Source of the DNA: Pampus argenteus
Taxonomy: Eukaryota > Chordata > Actinopteri > Scombriformes > Stromateidae
Reading direction: 5' to 3'
NCBI GenBank assembly: GCA_036937835.1
Contig: CM072869.1
Span: 11,010,001 to 11,074,000, forward strand
DNA length: 64,000 bases
The notes under the pieces are model-generated. The model made no database searches. It was not told the DNA's origin and was given only the letters and a program-made list of their open reading frames with translations. Position 1 is the stretch's first letter. Each line of letters opens with the position of its first letter. Shown piece by piece: positions 1 through 13,197 of the stretch. The position numbers and the translations under genes were made by a program.

Positions 1-72
1 GGGTGTCACAAAACCAGGCAGTATGATCATCACACCTGATAAGATGGCCACGCCATCCACGCTGTCATAGGT
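1..72 (-). CDS. Possible partial exon of a membrane protein, cut by the window edge
   Basis: Read on the minus strand, positions 72-1 are open in one frame and encode a short segment beginning TYDSVDG, followed by a hydrophobic stretch (VAILSGVMIILPGF) like a transmembrane helix. The block is clearly richer in G+C than the DNA to its right, and an AG dinucleotide (74-73) could be a splice acceptor, although the pyrimidine tract before it is poor. The same frame stays open back to an ATG near 173, so the coding piece could also be longer. I do not recognise the protein. It could be chance; the rest would lie beyond the left edge. Confidence 0.25.
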
Positions 73-199
73 CTCATTATATAACAGATGGCAACATTTG
101 GCTTGGATTAATGTAAACAGACCTATATGTAGTGTTTGAAAGAGCATGAACACATTTACATACATTTACATACATACATCCATGCAAACCCCAAATATG

Positions 200-3100
200 T
201 GTGCTCTGTAAAGAAGATTATGCAACTCTGTGTGTTGACAAAGTTGTAGCATAGTTATTTTTTGAGCAGGTCTACCTTTTGCAAGCTAATTTAGTTAAGA
301 CTCTGTCACAAAGATGCAAATTAAATTCTTTGGTCGTTTTTGTGACAGTATATCTGTGGAATTTTAATATTTATCCCATTAAGTGTTTGGTAGGAATGCA
401 CTGCAGATTTTTGCTAAAACTCTGTCAAACACATTTTAAGAGAAATCAAGTAATTGATGCATGGATCGTGTTCAGCAGGAACATTTCCAATGAAGAAAGC
501 TACACTTTTATACTGCATGTACAACATACAGTGGTTTGGCGTGTTTGGTTAAGATTAATGTTAATATTTTTCATATTTAACCAAGACTACAAGCATTTCC
601 CTGCCAAGTTATGTGAGTACCTAAGCATAAAAACACATAAGCATAAAATCTAATTTATATGAGTGCACATTGAAGGGAAAACTAATATAAAATAAATTGT
701 CAGTAAACCTTTTTACACCTTTCTCACTATGGAAAAAAACATTTGTATTTTTATGTTAGATTATTTCAGAAAATTGTCATTAGATTTTCTTGTTGTTTCT
801 TATTGGATCTTTGAATAATTTAATGATGATGATTGAAACTGGTCTTTGTTCTCTGTCAACATACTTTGCCATTTATTATAACATTCATTGATCTGTTTTA
901 AGAAAGGGTCCATACACACAGTTATGTAATGTAGAAAATGGCTTTTTTTTTTTTAAATCTCTTGCACCAACAGACGAACACAATAATTAAAATTAAAAAT
1001 GAAAGTGATGTTGATCTATTGGAACAGCATAAGAATCAAATACATTTTATCCTCTTTTTTTCCATATAAACATACAGACAAGCAACGTATACAGACCGAT
1101 GTTCAATAGTCTCTCAAATTTGTCTAAGATCAGAAGGAAATCACCATGTATGAAATTTGAAATGCTGTTAGGTGAGAAATTGCATGGCTTATTGTGTAGA
1201 AACTGTTATCCTTATTCTGTATTCCCTGAAGAATTTAAAAAGCAGGAGACCCACTTTGTCCCAATGAATGAAAGTCATAACAATACCTCAAAATCAATCA
1301 TAATATGGCTCAGACACCCATCTACAGCTTTTTACTAATAATAATAAATAGCATGTTCTTCTGTATAACGGTTAGATGCTTATCATAGTCAGCATGTACA
1401 CAGGGTTACAGCACATTAACAATGAAGTACACTACATAATCATATTTATTCAAAAGCTATGATTAATGGGTGCCTTTAGGATGGAGTGTTTCCTTTATTG
1501 TGTGTGGCTTGATGAAAAAATAAATAGATGTGCAGGTTTTGTTTCTAACCAGAATTGGTCTTATTAGAGTAGAAGTGAAAGGAGTCTTAACATCTCTGCT
1601 GCTTCATTTGTAGGGCAGCCAAGTAAACATGAGATATTGGAGACCAATATGAATGTGAACACGTTTTAATGGATTCACTTGGAGCCCAGGTCACCTGTAC
1701 GCTCACTTTGCTGCTTACATCCAATAATAGTGCATTACTCGATTATCAGATTCACACTGCAATTTCATAGCTAGTTATATAGTTAATCGAGTAAAGCTAC
1801 ATTTTCTGATAGATTCACATATGGCACAATATGTAAAGGAACACAGTTTTTAATAAGCAAATGAATAACACTTCAGTCTCTTCACTGTAATATCTTACAG
1901 CTGTAATGCTTCATGTGTATGCTGGTGCAAGATGAATAGAAAATGACTGCACAGCTGTTAAGCAATCTCTGTAGTATATTTACTACTTTTCTGTGGTACA
2001 GTTAAAATATGTCTGAAAGAAAAACGCCATGTGCCATCTTTATTATTAAAATGAGCCAGAACCTGCATTTTGCACGTCTCATAGCACTTTCTCAATTACT
2101 ATAAGTCAATGCAAAAAAAAGTGATTTAAGGTAACATCACAAGAATTTTAAATCTTCTGATGAATCTGTGTGTAAAGGCTTCCAATCTTCGGTTCTCATA
2201 TTTTGTCACCAGGATAAATGTATGCTGGTTATTAACTTGGAGTGCATGTTGGAGTGTCTGAGACATGGCATTGATCTCTTGAGTGTTATATTTATCCACA
2301 CAGTCGTGAAGCAGTGGTCATCAATGTTGACACGTTGTATTAGGTTATTTATTTCAGCTCTACACACATCTTGAAATGTCAAAGCCTTTAAGATATTCAA
2401 GGCTGCAGTATTTCGTGACACTGAGTGCAACATTCTTGTAGCACATTGACGTCTTATTGGATTCAATGTGCATAAATGCTTAAACCAATACTGACATATC
2501 CACATGTACATAGGAAGGTTTATCAGGTGGTAATTGTTTCTCCTGTCCAATTAGGCTATAAAAAGCCTAATGTGATTCCAATTTCTCAGACGGGGGACAA
2601 AATAGTACCTTTAAATACTTCCTGGTTAAACCAATAATCATTAAAGAGTCTAATTATAACTATGAAAATGTTTTGGTTAATTGATGAAGATATGTCAAGA
2701 GTGTCAATATTTGCAGATATGTTCTTTGAAACATTTCCTCATTATAAAAATGTTTAACACAATTGGCAGCATTATGGTTCAAAGTTAAATTAATTAGTCA
2801 TTGCAAATGAATAGTGTCCAAAGAGACGGGTTTTGTAGGTGGTTCACTAATCATTGCTCCAACATCTTGCTTTTAGGTCTGGCATACTGATGAACTAAAT
2901 GGGTCACAGACATTTTTATGACACTATCAACCCTGTATATCTAACAGGCATCAGATGGTTACAGTTCTCACATCTCATGCAGTATTTGCCAGAACCATCT
3001 TATTAACAGCTTCATGGCATCTGTTACTGGACGTGGCCAAACACCTGTGTAGCCGGTAGCGATGAGTATTAGGATCTGCCTATAGTCTGAAATTCCTGGA

Positions 3101-6100
3101 ATAGTTGTGGACTGAGACAGACCTTCCTCAAAAGTTTCCAAATGATGAACTGCAGGTCAGTACCAGGAACGTGTGTTACCAGGCCACAAGGAATATAGGA
3201 TTCAGATTCAGGTTTACAGGATATTGTGCGGTAATCATGATCTTTATAAACCAAGTGCTGCTCTGGTGTGATCGAGCAATCAACTTACTGTACCAGAACT
3301 TACCTTGAACCATTTGCTTTCACGTCCTCTATTATTTTCTATTTAACAAACCAAAATTATGCAATGTTGCTTTTACCTCAGAACACACAGTGACCATGTC
3401 ATGCTACATGTCATGTAACAACATTAACTGTACAAGGCACAGGCATGATGTCTTTTCTGCTGTAGTCTCTTCAGGTGTTTCTTACACTGGGAAAAAGAAC
3501 AGGTGATGGCATCATCAAGGTAGTCTTTGCTGATTTACTAGTAAATTCCAGGAAGATGTCAATTTTTCTCCGAAAGGTACCGCCTTCAGGTATCACAAAT
3601 CACAAAGGACCTAAAGGATAATTTTAAGGTATATTAACAAATAACCTATTTTCTTGTTGTTGTACATTTTATACACTTTTGCCTTGCAAAGCTCAGCCAT
3701 TTACAACACACTTCAGCTAGCAGTGCAGTGCTTCTGTGGTGCATTTTAGCTACAGAACTGTGCAACAGTGTTGTACAATTGTACACAGAGTTGTCAGTGC
3801 GCAGGAAAATCAATCGTCTTATGCTCCTACATAATATAGTGTTCCTATGGAACAATTTTGGGGAGACAACTAGATTTTGGTAACTATACCTAATATATAT
3901 ACTAATATTTATATTAAATAAATTCATACAATATTAACTAATGCTACTAAAACTACTTTGTTATGGTAAGGGAAAAAGCATAATACAGTTATGGTTAAAT
4001 ACTAAAAATGCCTACAGGATGCAAACCCAGGCTGGATGTGTCTACCTCCACCCCTTTTACATGCAAATCCACTTCTTAAACCTACTTACATTGGTAATAA
4101 ACAACAGAAAACTGTTGCATATAAATGCAAATATTATCGCATTCCTGCAGTGAAGCACAGATATATGAAAGCAGAACCCATTCTTTAACCCTGTACTTAT
4201 TTCCTCACTTGTGTTTCGCTCTCAGCTTCTCAATGTTGTGTGGAATAATCAGCGTTTTTCACCATATGTGGCACCTTGGCTCTGGACCAACACTCTAAAA
4301 CTTGGGAAATGAGCCATAAACAGATTATTTGTTGTGATTTAATATTCAAAAATTCAAATGAGTTAAATCAAACAAAACCTCTGAAACAATTCCTTTCCAT
4401 ACACACAACCAAAAAAAGCAACTTAATTTTCTAATTAGATTAGTATAATAGTGATGAAATTTTGTTTTTGTTTTTGAAACACAGACAAAGAGAGAGAGAG
4501 ACAGCTTATCAGACAGATAGACAGACACAGAAAAGCAGAGTGACTTATAAACAGACCGAGTGCTTTCATTCAGGAGAGGAGAATTCACTGGGAATGTTTT
4601 TTGGACACAGCTGCCCTCCTGTGGTTATTTTTAGAAATTCATTGTGGGCACTTCAAACAGAGCAGTCATTTAATATTATGTGTTTCATAACAGTTCACAA
4701 AACATACTAACACTACATTTATTACAGTATTAAAAACTAACTAAGAACTAACTAAGTTAGATGTTTTTCAATGACAAAGTTGATGTTGTAAAATACATTT
4801 TGGTTGTGAAATTGATTCAACTCAATGGTCAATTTTGAGGCTGTAGTTTGTGTTGTGGCTGCTTTAAGTTGCATTCTGTTGATAATGTGCTCACTGTTTA
4901 TATACACTACTGGTTGTAATAAATGTTTCAGTAAACCAACATAACAGAAAATGTGATATAAAAAAGCTTTGGCTTAATCGACAATGAAATAAATATCCAG
5001 AGAATCATAAGACAGACTGAATCTTTGCGCATCCATATGAATGTTAAAAAGTTTTATGTATGAATAATGTGGTTGCCAACTCTGAATTTGTTTTAGTTAT
5101 GTCGTGTCCCATATTATTTAGCCATCATCAGATGTTTTAGCTAATGATGTAAAGTGATGATAGGCTTGTTTCTTCCAGGGGACTTTGGCCTCTTGACAGC
5201 ACTTTGTGCAGTGAAGCTTTCAATCACATGGATGTCAGCTAGTTCAAACACACAAACACGAGTTAATGGACCTGTTCACACACACACATACCATTTATTA
5301 GTAGGAGTCTGTAGTAAGCTTGACCTCAGATCAAATTACTGATGATGATCATTAATGTAGAGTAAAATGTGTTCAATTGTTTCAAATTAAGTTTTTGGTT
5401 TTAATTTTAATTTTGTCAAGATTTACATGGTTAAGATTAACAATCACAATTTATTATAATAACATGCAAAAAGATAGCCTGAAGATATCCGTCCATTCAA
5501 TATAAAGCTGGAATCAGAGGCTAGAGAGCTGCTGGCTTTAGCTTCATACACCATACACACATTAGAGATGTATCAATCTTTCCATGTTTGTAAGAAAAAC
5601 ATATTTCCTCAAATATTGATCAATACTGTAAATTAATAGTAAATAGTGTTGCTTTTTGCTTTTGCTACTTTCTGCTCAACATAGAACAATTCAAGAATTC
5701 ATGATCAGGCTGTCAGTGTTTGAATTGATAAAGACATCATGTGTACTAACCTAAAATAATACTTCATTACACCTGCTATTGATTACAATTACCACTTAAA
5801 ACATTTTCATTCAAGTGTCCATACTGACTGATTCCCACTCGTCTACTGACTCTTCATTTCTGTGACTGCTGCTCCCTAAATCTGTCAGACCTTTTTTCTG
5901 CTTTTGACATTGTTGATTTCATTATGCTCATTCACTTAGAAAAGTGATGTTCAGACTCTGATTAAATCTGCTGAGAAATTCAATGGTGAATGGCGGTACT
6001 TCATTAATCCCCCAAAAGTGAATCTGTCTGTGATAGCATTGTAATAGCCAGTAATCTGTTAAATGTGTAAACGGATGCCATTAACCTAGCTTGTCAGAAA

Positions 6101-8150
6101 GCTTGATGTCCAAAACAAATGTTCTAATGAATGCACATGAAAGCTTTATCAACTGAAGGTTGTCCTTCAATTATCACTACTAAATACAGCTACACACTCA
6201 CCTTGGCCCGCATAAAATCTGACCACTAGATGTCTTGCTGTATGACCCTGGATGCAGCTCTGCAAGAAATTCTTTGGAAATGCAATCAATAGCATTCTTC
6301 ACATTCAGTACACATTCCCTGCAACTCCCCTTTTCGCAGCATAATTTAAAGGATGGATATCAGGACAAAAGGGGCTGTTACACAACAGCGGACCCCTGTA
6401 GTATAAGGTCATCTTGGCAGACAGCCAAAGCTGTTAAGATGTATATGCATACCGAGAGGAAGTATGTTGTGTGTAAACTGGATATTTTCACACAGGCTGA
6501 GTCAAGTGGTAGATAAAGAGTAAATTCAGCCTTAAGATCTTGTAAGTTGTTGATATTTCTGAGGACAATAACGTGACGTCATAGGAAAAGGGTCAGCGAA
6601 TCAAGTCTCAGGTTCAAATGAACAGGTAAAAAGACGCAAAGCATTGATCATTTACATTGATAATGAATTGCAGATTGATCTTGTGCTTTCAGTATCTATG
6701 AAGATAAAAGCTGAGCTGACGATAATCAGAGAAATCTATTTATTTTTTATAATATTATTTTAAGTGTGCACTATTTTTCTCATCAATCATTTAAGATGGT
6801 ATTTGATTTTGAATAGGTGGAATAGTCTAAATCTCATTAATGTGAGTTTGTGTTTTCAACCATGACAAGAGTGATTTTTCTGAATGAACACTAAAAACAC
6901 ATTTTTGTGATGCTACAATGAAAACTAAAATATACTGTAATAATAAAAAGCTCCAAGAAAAAGCAACTACAGCAACTCTAAATCAATAACAGCAGCATAA
7001 TATGTGCCTTCAGTTAGTCAAGTCCATGTTGCTTCACTGTAAAATCCTCATTTTAAGGAAAACAGCTGCAGCTGTGTAACCATTACTATTATTGTTTCAG
7101 ATTGGAGGGTTAATATATAAGACAACATCTGGCCTACTGTGACGCATGTCAGTCAACTTCCCATCACCCATTATGATGTAATGAGTCACTCATCCTCATG
7201 TCTGATTTAATCTGCCGGCTCACGTGCGAAAATCTGTCTCACTTCCCCTCCACGTGAACCCCTCATGTAAGGGTAAACATTTTCCCAACGCAATCACCCA
7301 TTTTATATTAGATCAAAGCATTATCAGCTCTGCCCTCAAGACATGACTACCCTGCTCTGAGTGCAGCTCAGCTTAAAAGCTCAAATGAGCAAATTATCTC
7401 TTGATCTAGAGAATTATATTGGTTATGATGCATTTAGATGCTAAACCCGAAATACAAATAGATTATTAAAACATTTAATTATCATTGATGGGAACAACTG
7501 TGTTAATTTTAATCCTATTCAATCATCATATTGGTTGGAAAGCTCTTCTATTAAGCTCACATTATGCACTAGAAAGCAACAAACAGAGCTGCCCTGAGTG
7601 ACAGTTTGAAATCAGATGGATGGAAAAACTACACGCGCAAGAAAAATGTGTCACACGTATGCAAAAGGAATTTGTGTTAAACAAGTTTTTCTGACTTTAA
7701 TGTACTGTAGGTACTTTATTATGCAAAAGCACTCTTGAGGCACAAAAAAAAAAGATTCAGTGAGATAAGTCATTAAATCCTACCAAGTGACCAAGTGATA
7801 CTGAACTTTAAAATGTTCACTACTTTCACTGCTGGCGGGTGAATCGTGGTTACTGTTTGCATACGCCAGGACCTTATTTGGAAAGCTGTTGAGCTGTGGA
7901 ACGCTGCAGGGGGTCCTTAATTCTTTGCAGGGGAGCTTAAGAAAGGCAAAAGGGCATATGCAAAGGGATAGCTGGCATTTTTGAACAGTTAACATATTTT
8001 TGTTATTAAATCTGTTTTGAAAAGGTTCATTGAACACCATACTTTTTTTGTTTTTTCATAGAGTCCACACATTCCAGACCTCCTGTGTAAATTCTTCATT
8101 AGGAAATTGAAAGTCATTGTCAGACTGAAAAAAAGCCTTTTAATGCCACA
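200..8150. other. Gene-poor, AT-rich intergenic DNA
   Basis: I see no exon with a recognisable product here. The open frames are short, AT-rich and of low-complexity composition, and none is bordered by convincing splice sites. Small simple tracts are present (for example GA-rich DNA near 4490-4530). A somewhat more complex block at 3060-3310 has overlapping frames on both strands but no family resemblance. Confidence 0.6.
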
Positions 8151-8159
8151 AAGAGGCTA

Positions 8160-8505
8160 AGTGTGAACCTGGCTCAGTTGAAATAAGGGCCATTGCGTTC
8201 TTGCTGTTTTTCATGCTCTGTGAGGCTGCTAACACCTCACAGTGACAATGTTTACATGCTGATGTTTATCTGTTACAATGTTCACTGTGTTTGCCATCTT
8301 ACTTTAACCTGTTAGTATGCTAATATTTGCTTTTTAGCACTCAATCCAAAATACAGTGGAGGCTGATTAATCCTGAGTGAGATGTGTGAATGTGTGTACC
8401 AAATTTTATGACATCCATCCAATTGTTTTTGATACATTTTTCTCAGAACCACAAATGTGAATCTCATGGTAGTGCTAGAAGAACAACAAAGGCATGCATA
8501 ATCTG
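8160..8505 (+). mobile_element. Degenerate interspersed repeat, teleost 'gctaatatttgc...accaaattttatgacatccatcc' family
   Basis: The text contains, in order, 'gttagtatgctaatatttgc', 'tagcactcaatccaaaatac', 'tgtaccaaattttatgacat' followed by 'ccatccaattg', and 'aaccacaaatgtgaatctca' followed by 'tggtagtgctagaag'. I know this order from a very common fish repeat whose copies read 'gctaacatttgc', 'agcactaaacacaaagtaca', 'taccaaatttcatggcaatc' and 'cctcatggtggcgctagagg'. Class is not assigned from sequence alone. The copy is diverged and has no coding frame. Confidence 0.6.
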
Positions 8506-8913
8506 GGAATTGTGAGTGTCGGTAAATGTGCTATCCCTAGAGCCATGATAAAAAATCATTATGCCATAAAATATGTACAATTTCCGTAAAACCAGTAGGT
8601 GACACTGACAATAAATACAAAACATAGCAACAAACCAAGATTAACTGCAGTTTTGATGAATTTGCGGTGAGTTTTGCCCTTTCTTCTGTTTTATTTCTTT
8701 TGTTTACCAGGTTTCTGAACGTGCTGTCTTCCTAACCCATATATCTTGTATAAGCTGCTTAACCAGTAATGAAATAAGACCTGCTTGTATTTAATAAGGT
8801 AAAAGAAAATTACATTGAGTTACTGCATTGATCAGTTATGTCTCTTGAAAACGTGCAACCAGGCAGGCAGGAAAAAGCCCTCAGTGGAGGTCTAAAAAGG
8901 TGATCAGAAGCTG

Positions 8914-9363
8914 TTGCTGCATTACTTTTCATGTATCACTGCATATGTTATTTATGAGATATGGATGTGTTGGATTGTAGTGGCTTTTTATGTTGCTAGG
9001 AATTCATTTTTATATATTTTTATTTACCTTCAGAAATATTCTCACATAGTTTGTATTCCATGTGAAAACACATGGAGATTTGGTGATTTAGTGTCTTTGA
9101 GGCCACAGCAGAGACACCCTGATTACCAACAGGCAGAGCTGGCACATAAATTCCCACAACAAAATAACCAGCCGCCTTTTGTTGATGCCATTACAGATGC
9201 TCTGCTCGGAAACGTAGGAAATTATTCCCAGAATGTGTCTTACATTAAAACAAATCAAGTAAATCAAATGTCCAGACTATTGATGAAGGTTGCTGTTGAT
9301 CTCAGAAATGTTTATTTTAACATGCATCACTCCTCTACAGAGCTGTGTGAGTTTGACTCATAG
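8914..9363 (+). other. Unassigned open reading frame, 149 codons
   Basis: This frame is open for 450 bases, long for such AT-rich DNA. The first half is hydrophobic and aromatic, as translated AT-rich DNA often is. The second half (from about residue 60) looks more ordinary and contains a Q-rich stretch. No family motif is recognised. It could be chance, an old transposon remnant or part of an undescribed transcript. I would not annotate it as a gene without expression data. Confidence 0.15.
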
Positions 9364-10229
9364 CACTCAGACAGGGTCCAGTGGTTTAGTTACTATTTGA
9401 CTAAATCTGAAAAGTCACAACTTTGAGTAATAGTGCCAGAAACACAGGGACCAGCAGCTCAGGCACTGCCACACATTTTACTAAGTAAATGATTTAATGT
9501 ACCTCGTCCAAAGTAGCATACGGGTCAAGTTTTTAAAAATCAGCTCTGTGACAGTGACATGTAGAAAGGTGTCCTCTTGACCCACATTGCCCACAGCAGC
9601 TTTGTCTTCAGTGATGCTTACCAAACTTTCTGTTACAGCATGCTGATGACAAATTTAACCCAAAGTCTGTTGCACAGGCTACTGAGAGCAGTTTTGTGTC
9701 CTGGTGTGTGTAAACATTGTTTCTGACCAGTTAATTTCAGCAAGAAACCAAAAACAGTTGAGTTCAATCCAGTGAACAGTCTGTGTTATAATAGGATGCT
9801 TATGATTTAAATGTGCTGATGAGAAATGGAAACACTCGGCAACACTTTCTGGCGTTTTACAATTATTTGCTGTTTAATTGTAGAAGTATTACTTGTGAGG
9901 AAGCTTTCAGTGTCAATGAAAAGTGATAAGAGACAATGATCAATGACTTAAAAAAGTGATTTATTCTGACCAGTGTAACCAAGAACACATTCCTACGAAA
10001 AATCAAATCAAACTCAGCTACACTGACATCCACTTTGGCTACTTCAGAATACGCCTGATTACGTCATACACTGATAAGATCTGAAAACTGTGGTAAAAGA
10101 CCTCACTTGTGACTTAAATTGCTTCAAAAGTACAAAAGGTCACAACGCAGAACACAACTTTGAACATTAAAAGTTTGCTGAACATTTTAAAGTTTATTTG
10201 GATCTGTAGGCAAACGTCCATGAACGAGT

Positions 10230-11050
10230 TTCAAAGTTACAAGGAGTTTTTATAATTTTTCAACTCAAGTGGATCATTCGTTCCATAAATTTGAATGTTT
10301 AAAAAAACAAAACAATAGAATATACTAGAAGATGCTGAATTTTGTCAGAATAGAAATGGTTAAAATTAAAACCACAAGCGGTGTTGACGCTCCATAAAAA
10401 GACAACTCCATTAAAAAAAGGGGTTTTTAAAAAGTTTCGCCCAACTTTAGCCATCCCTGAGAGCCACGCCCTTTGTCGTACCATGAATAATAATAAACAT
10501 TCGGAAATAAGAATAGGTATTAGGTCCTAATAAATAATGTCCATCACATTATTATGTAGATCAAGCAGACTGTCTGTAGAAACTACTTAGGTTTTTGTAT
10601 GTAAAAGCAAGCGGCTAGGATAATTTTGTGGGCGTGAGAGCTGTTCGAAATTTGATGGTGAACAGCGAAGGATTCGCGATGCGCAGAGCACAACTTTTGC
10701 TGAGCTAGTTCCGATGATTTTGCCAAGTTTGACGTTGATTGGGCGAAAACCCTAGGACGAGTCCGTTTTGGGTAAAAAACGTAAGATTCAAAATGGCCGA
10801 CTTCCTATTGGAATTTCAGTTTCGGCCCAAGAGGAAATTTTGTGTTTTTGCTTGACATGCTTAACATTTTTCCTGAGTTTCGTTGGGCCCACCAGAATCG
10901 CTATTCGGAAAAGGTTGCACATTCCTGCCATGACAACATGACAAACCTTTCGCGCACGGGAAAGGCACGCAATTTGGGGAAACATGCGTTTGCGATTACA
11001 ATAGGTCCCTCACGGTGTGACACTAAAGAACACTATGAAGGTAGATAAAC
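10230..11050 (+). mobile_element. Probable interspersed repeat of higher CpG content
   Basis: Around 10610-11030 the base composition changes: CpG steps become frequent (gattcgcgatgcgcagagc, tcggcccaag, ctttcgcgcacggg) although both sides are CpG-poor. The run 'aaaatggccgacttcctatt' at about 10791-10810 is one I know from many dispersed copies in fish genomes. Short frames on both strands (10788-10985 and 10842-11048) have no recognisable product. I infer a fairly young non-autonomous repeat; ends and class are not determined. Confidence 0.45.
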
Positions 11051-11560
11051 TTTGTTGATTAACTTCACATAAACTTGGTAAGTAAAGAAAAATAAATACA
11101 TTTTATAAGGATCAGTCTAAATATTAACCAAGTAAACAAAATGACTGTATTCCCTCTATTTTAGTATGAAGCCTCCTGCTTACCGATCTGCTTCCGTTTG
11201 CTCTGTTGATTTTTGGTTATTGAATTTCCTGTCATTACAGTAATCTACACCAGAGACTCACCTCAGCCGAGTCACTAACTTCTGGTTACTGATAACCTGA
11301 ATCTTAAATCTTAAATCTTAAATCGTATTCTTATGGCACAAAATTCTTGTCACGTGTCATAAAACTGTGTTTTTTGTTTTTTTTTTTTCTTATTAAAATA
11401 CTAATTAGCATGCTAATGTGATACTGTAATTATATCATAATTATTACAAATGCATTTTCCTCATTCAGTGGCATGAAAAGTGGAAATTATGTCCCTCCCC
11501 CTTCTGTGGAAACGTAATCAAATTATTTTAAATTCAAAATGAGAAATCTGGTTTGCACAT

Positions 11561-11600
11561 GCATGTCTGATGTATACATTTATGTGTACATCAGACATGC
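11561..11600. repeat. Inverted repeat, 18-bp stem with 4-base loop
   Basis: Left arm 11561-11578 is GCATGTCTGATGTATACA and right arm 11583-11600 is TGTGTACATCAGACATGC. The arms pair over all 18 positions with a single G.T wobble, leaving the loop ttta. No repeat family, terminator context or gene explains it. The stem stops abruptly at both ends, so it is shorter than a typical pre-miRNA hairpin. Confidence 0.8.
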
Positions 11601-12494
11601 TTAATGTTGTTTGTGTCAGCACAATGATACCGTTTCAGCTCCAGTGAAGCTGAAGGCAGTTCTTGCAGGTGAAACATCTTTGTCATGCTGCTTTTTAGTC
11701 TGGGTGTGCTTGTGAGGCGACCTCGAGGGGTCAAAGACTGTGACAAGGACCTGCAGGGGCCAGACTGCCCCAGTCTTACTTTGTTAACCTGTGCCTTGTT
11801 CCTGTCAGATTCCTCATACACAAGTATAGAAAAAGCAGACCTGGCACCAGCTTACCCGCCATTTGGCCTCCCAAGCTGCAGCCTTAATGGCCACAGAGAT
11901 GGACATTTTCCCGACACCGAACTACAAAGAATGAAGGGAAGAAAAGAAAAAAAAAAAGACATTTCTCCCGCTTAATGTTGGGGGTCAGACCAAGTTTACT
12001 GGAGCAGGCCAGGAACAAATTAGAGGATTTTTTTTTCATGGGAAATGGTCTCCTAGTTACAGAGAGGAATTCACAGACATCCTCTGAAAAAGAGGCTTTA
12101 GCATTGTTGAATATCTAAGAAGAGTATTTGCATTCGAGCAGGAGGATGATTTACAGCCAAGATCTTCTGTGTACATGTTTATGGTAGCTACATTTTAATT
12201 CTTTGAGCTTATTTTGTCTATTTGCAAACATAAATATACTAAATCACATTCTGATTGATGGTTCATTTATCGTTTTTAATGAAAAAGTTTATTATTTTCT
12301 ACCCAGTCTCTGAACTTAAACTTGACATCCACAAATGATGAAATGAAGTTGTATCAAGCATGAGTTGTTAATCGTCAGAGTTTAAAATCAGGATGCACAC
12401 AATCCTGTTTAGACTGAATGGATGCAGGCCAGAATCACATTTTACCTTTACAATCAACATAACTAAAAAGCATTTACTAGTGCACATTTGATGC

Positions 12495-12500
12495 TTTATT
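12495..12500 (-). terminator. Candidate polyadenylation signal of the RERG-like gene
   Basis: The plus strand reads TTTATT, which is AATAAA on the minus strand. It is the nearest canonical signal I found downstream of the stop codon and would give a 3' untranslated region of about 0.7 kb. Variant signals closer in cannot be excluded. Confidence 0.35.
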
Positions 12501-13197
12501 TTAATCTTTGTCAACACTAAAACAAGGTTTAAACAAAAACTATACATGACACATATACAATGGATCAAACATAAACTCATAAATATAGAAAACAGCAATT
12601 TTACTCTTTGACTTTACAGTGCTTAGACTTGAATAAATACAAATATGTATGTTTATCTTTGAAGACATTTCTTGTATTTTCTTTTTAAATCAGTGACAGT
12701 AGGATTGAGCTGGATAACATTAACTGTGAAAAGTTAACTTTAGTTAACCACAATTCAAAATTGTAACTTGTGGTTTGAAGAACTTTTTTATCTTTGGCAT
12801 CTACATGATACATATACATACTCAACTGCATACCTTAAGAGTATTTAACATATCAAGTATCTGTATGACGACTATTTTCTGTGTTTTTTATCAGTCAAAA
12901 AGGTAGCTTGCTTAAAGTGCAGCCAACATCGCAACACAGGTATGTGTTGTAACTTCTCTGACATTGATTTGTCTCTGTGTCTTCTGATGCTTAATGGCTT
13001 TGCATCTTCTCTGACATCTTGTCCACACTTTTTACTGAAAAGTAGCTCCCATCTCTGCAGTGTCAAAGCCTCTGCAGGGGAGCAACTTAATTTCTTTGGT
13101 ACCACAACATGTGACACTATTTCACTGACGTCAGTAGAATACACATCTCTTATGCAGATTCAAAGTTAACTCCTTCCTCCTTTTTGTCACAGTCTTT

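Noticed and set aside
279..653. 124-codon plus-strand open frame near the left edge
   Set aside because: The composition is that of translated AT-rich DNA; there are no motifs, splice sites or promoter.
2206..2550. 114-codon minus-strand open frame
   Set aside because: No family resemblance, and both strands are open over part of it, as expected by chance.
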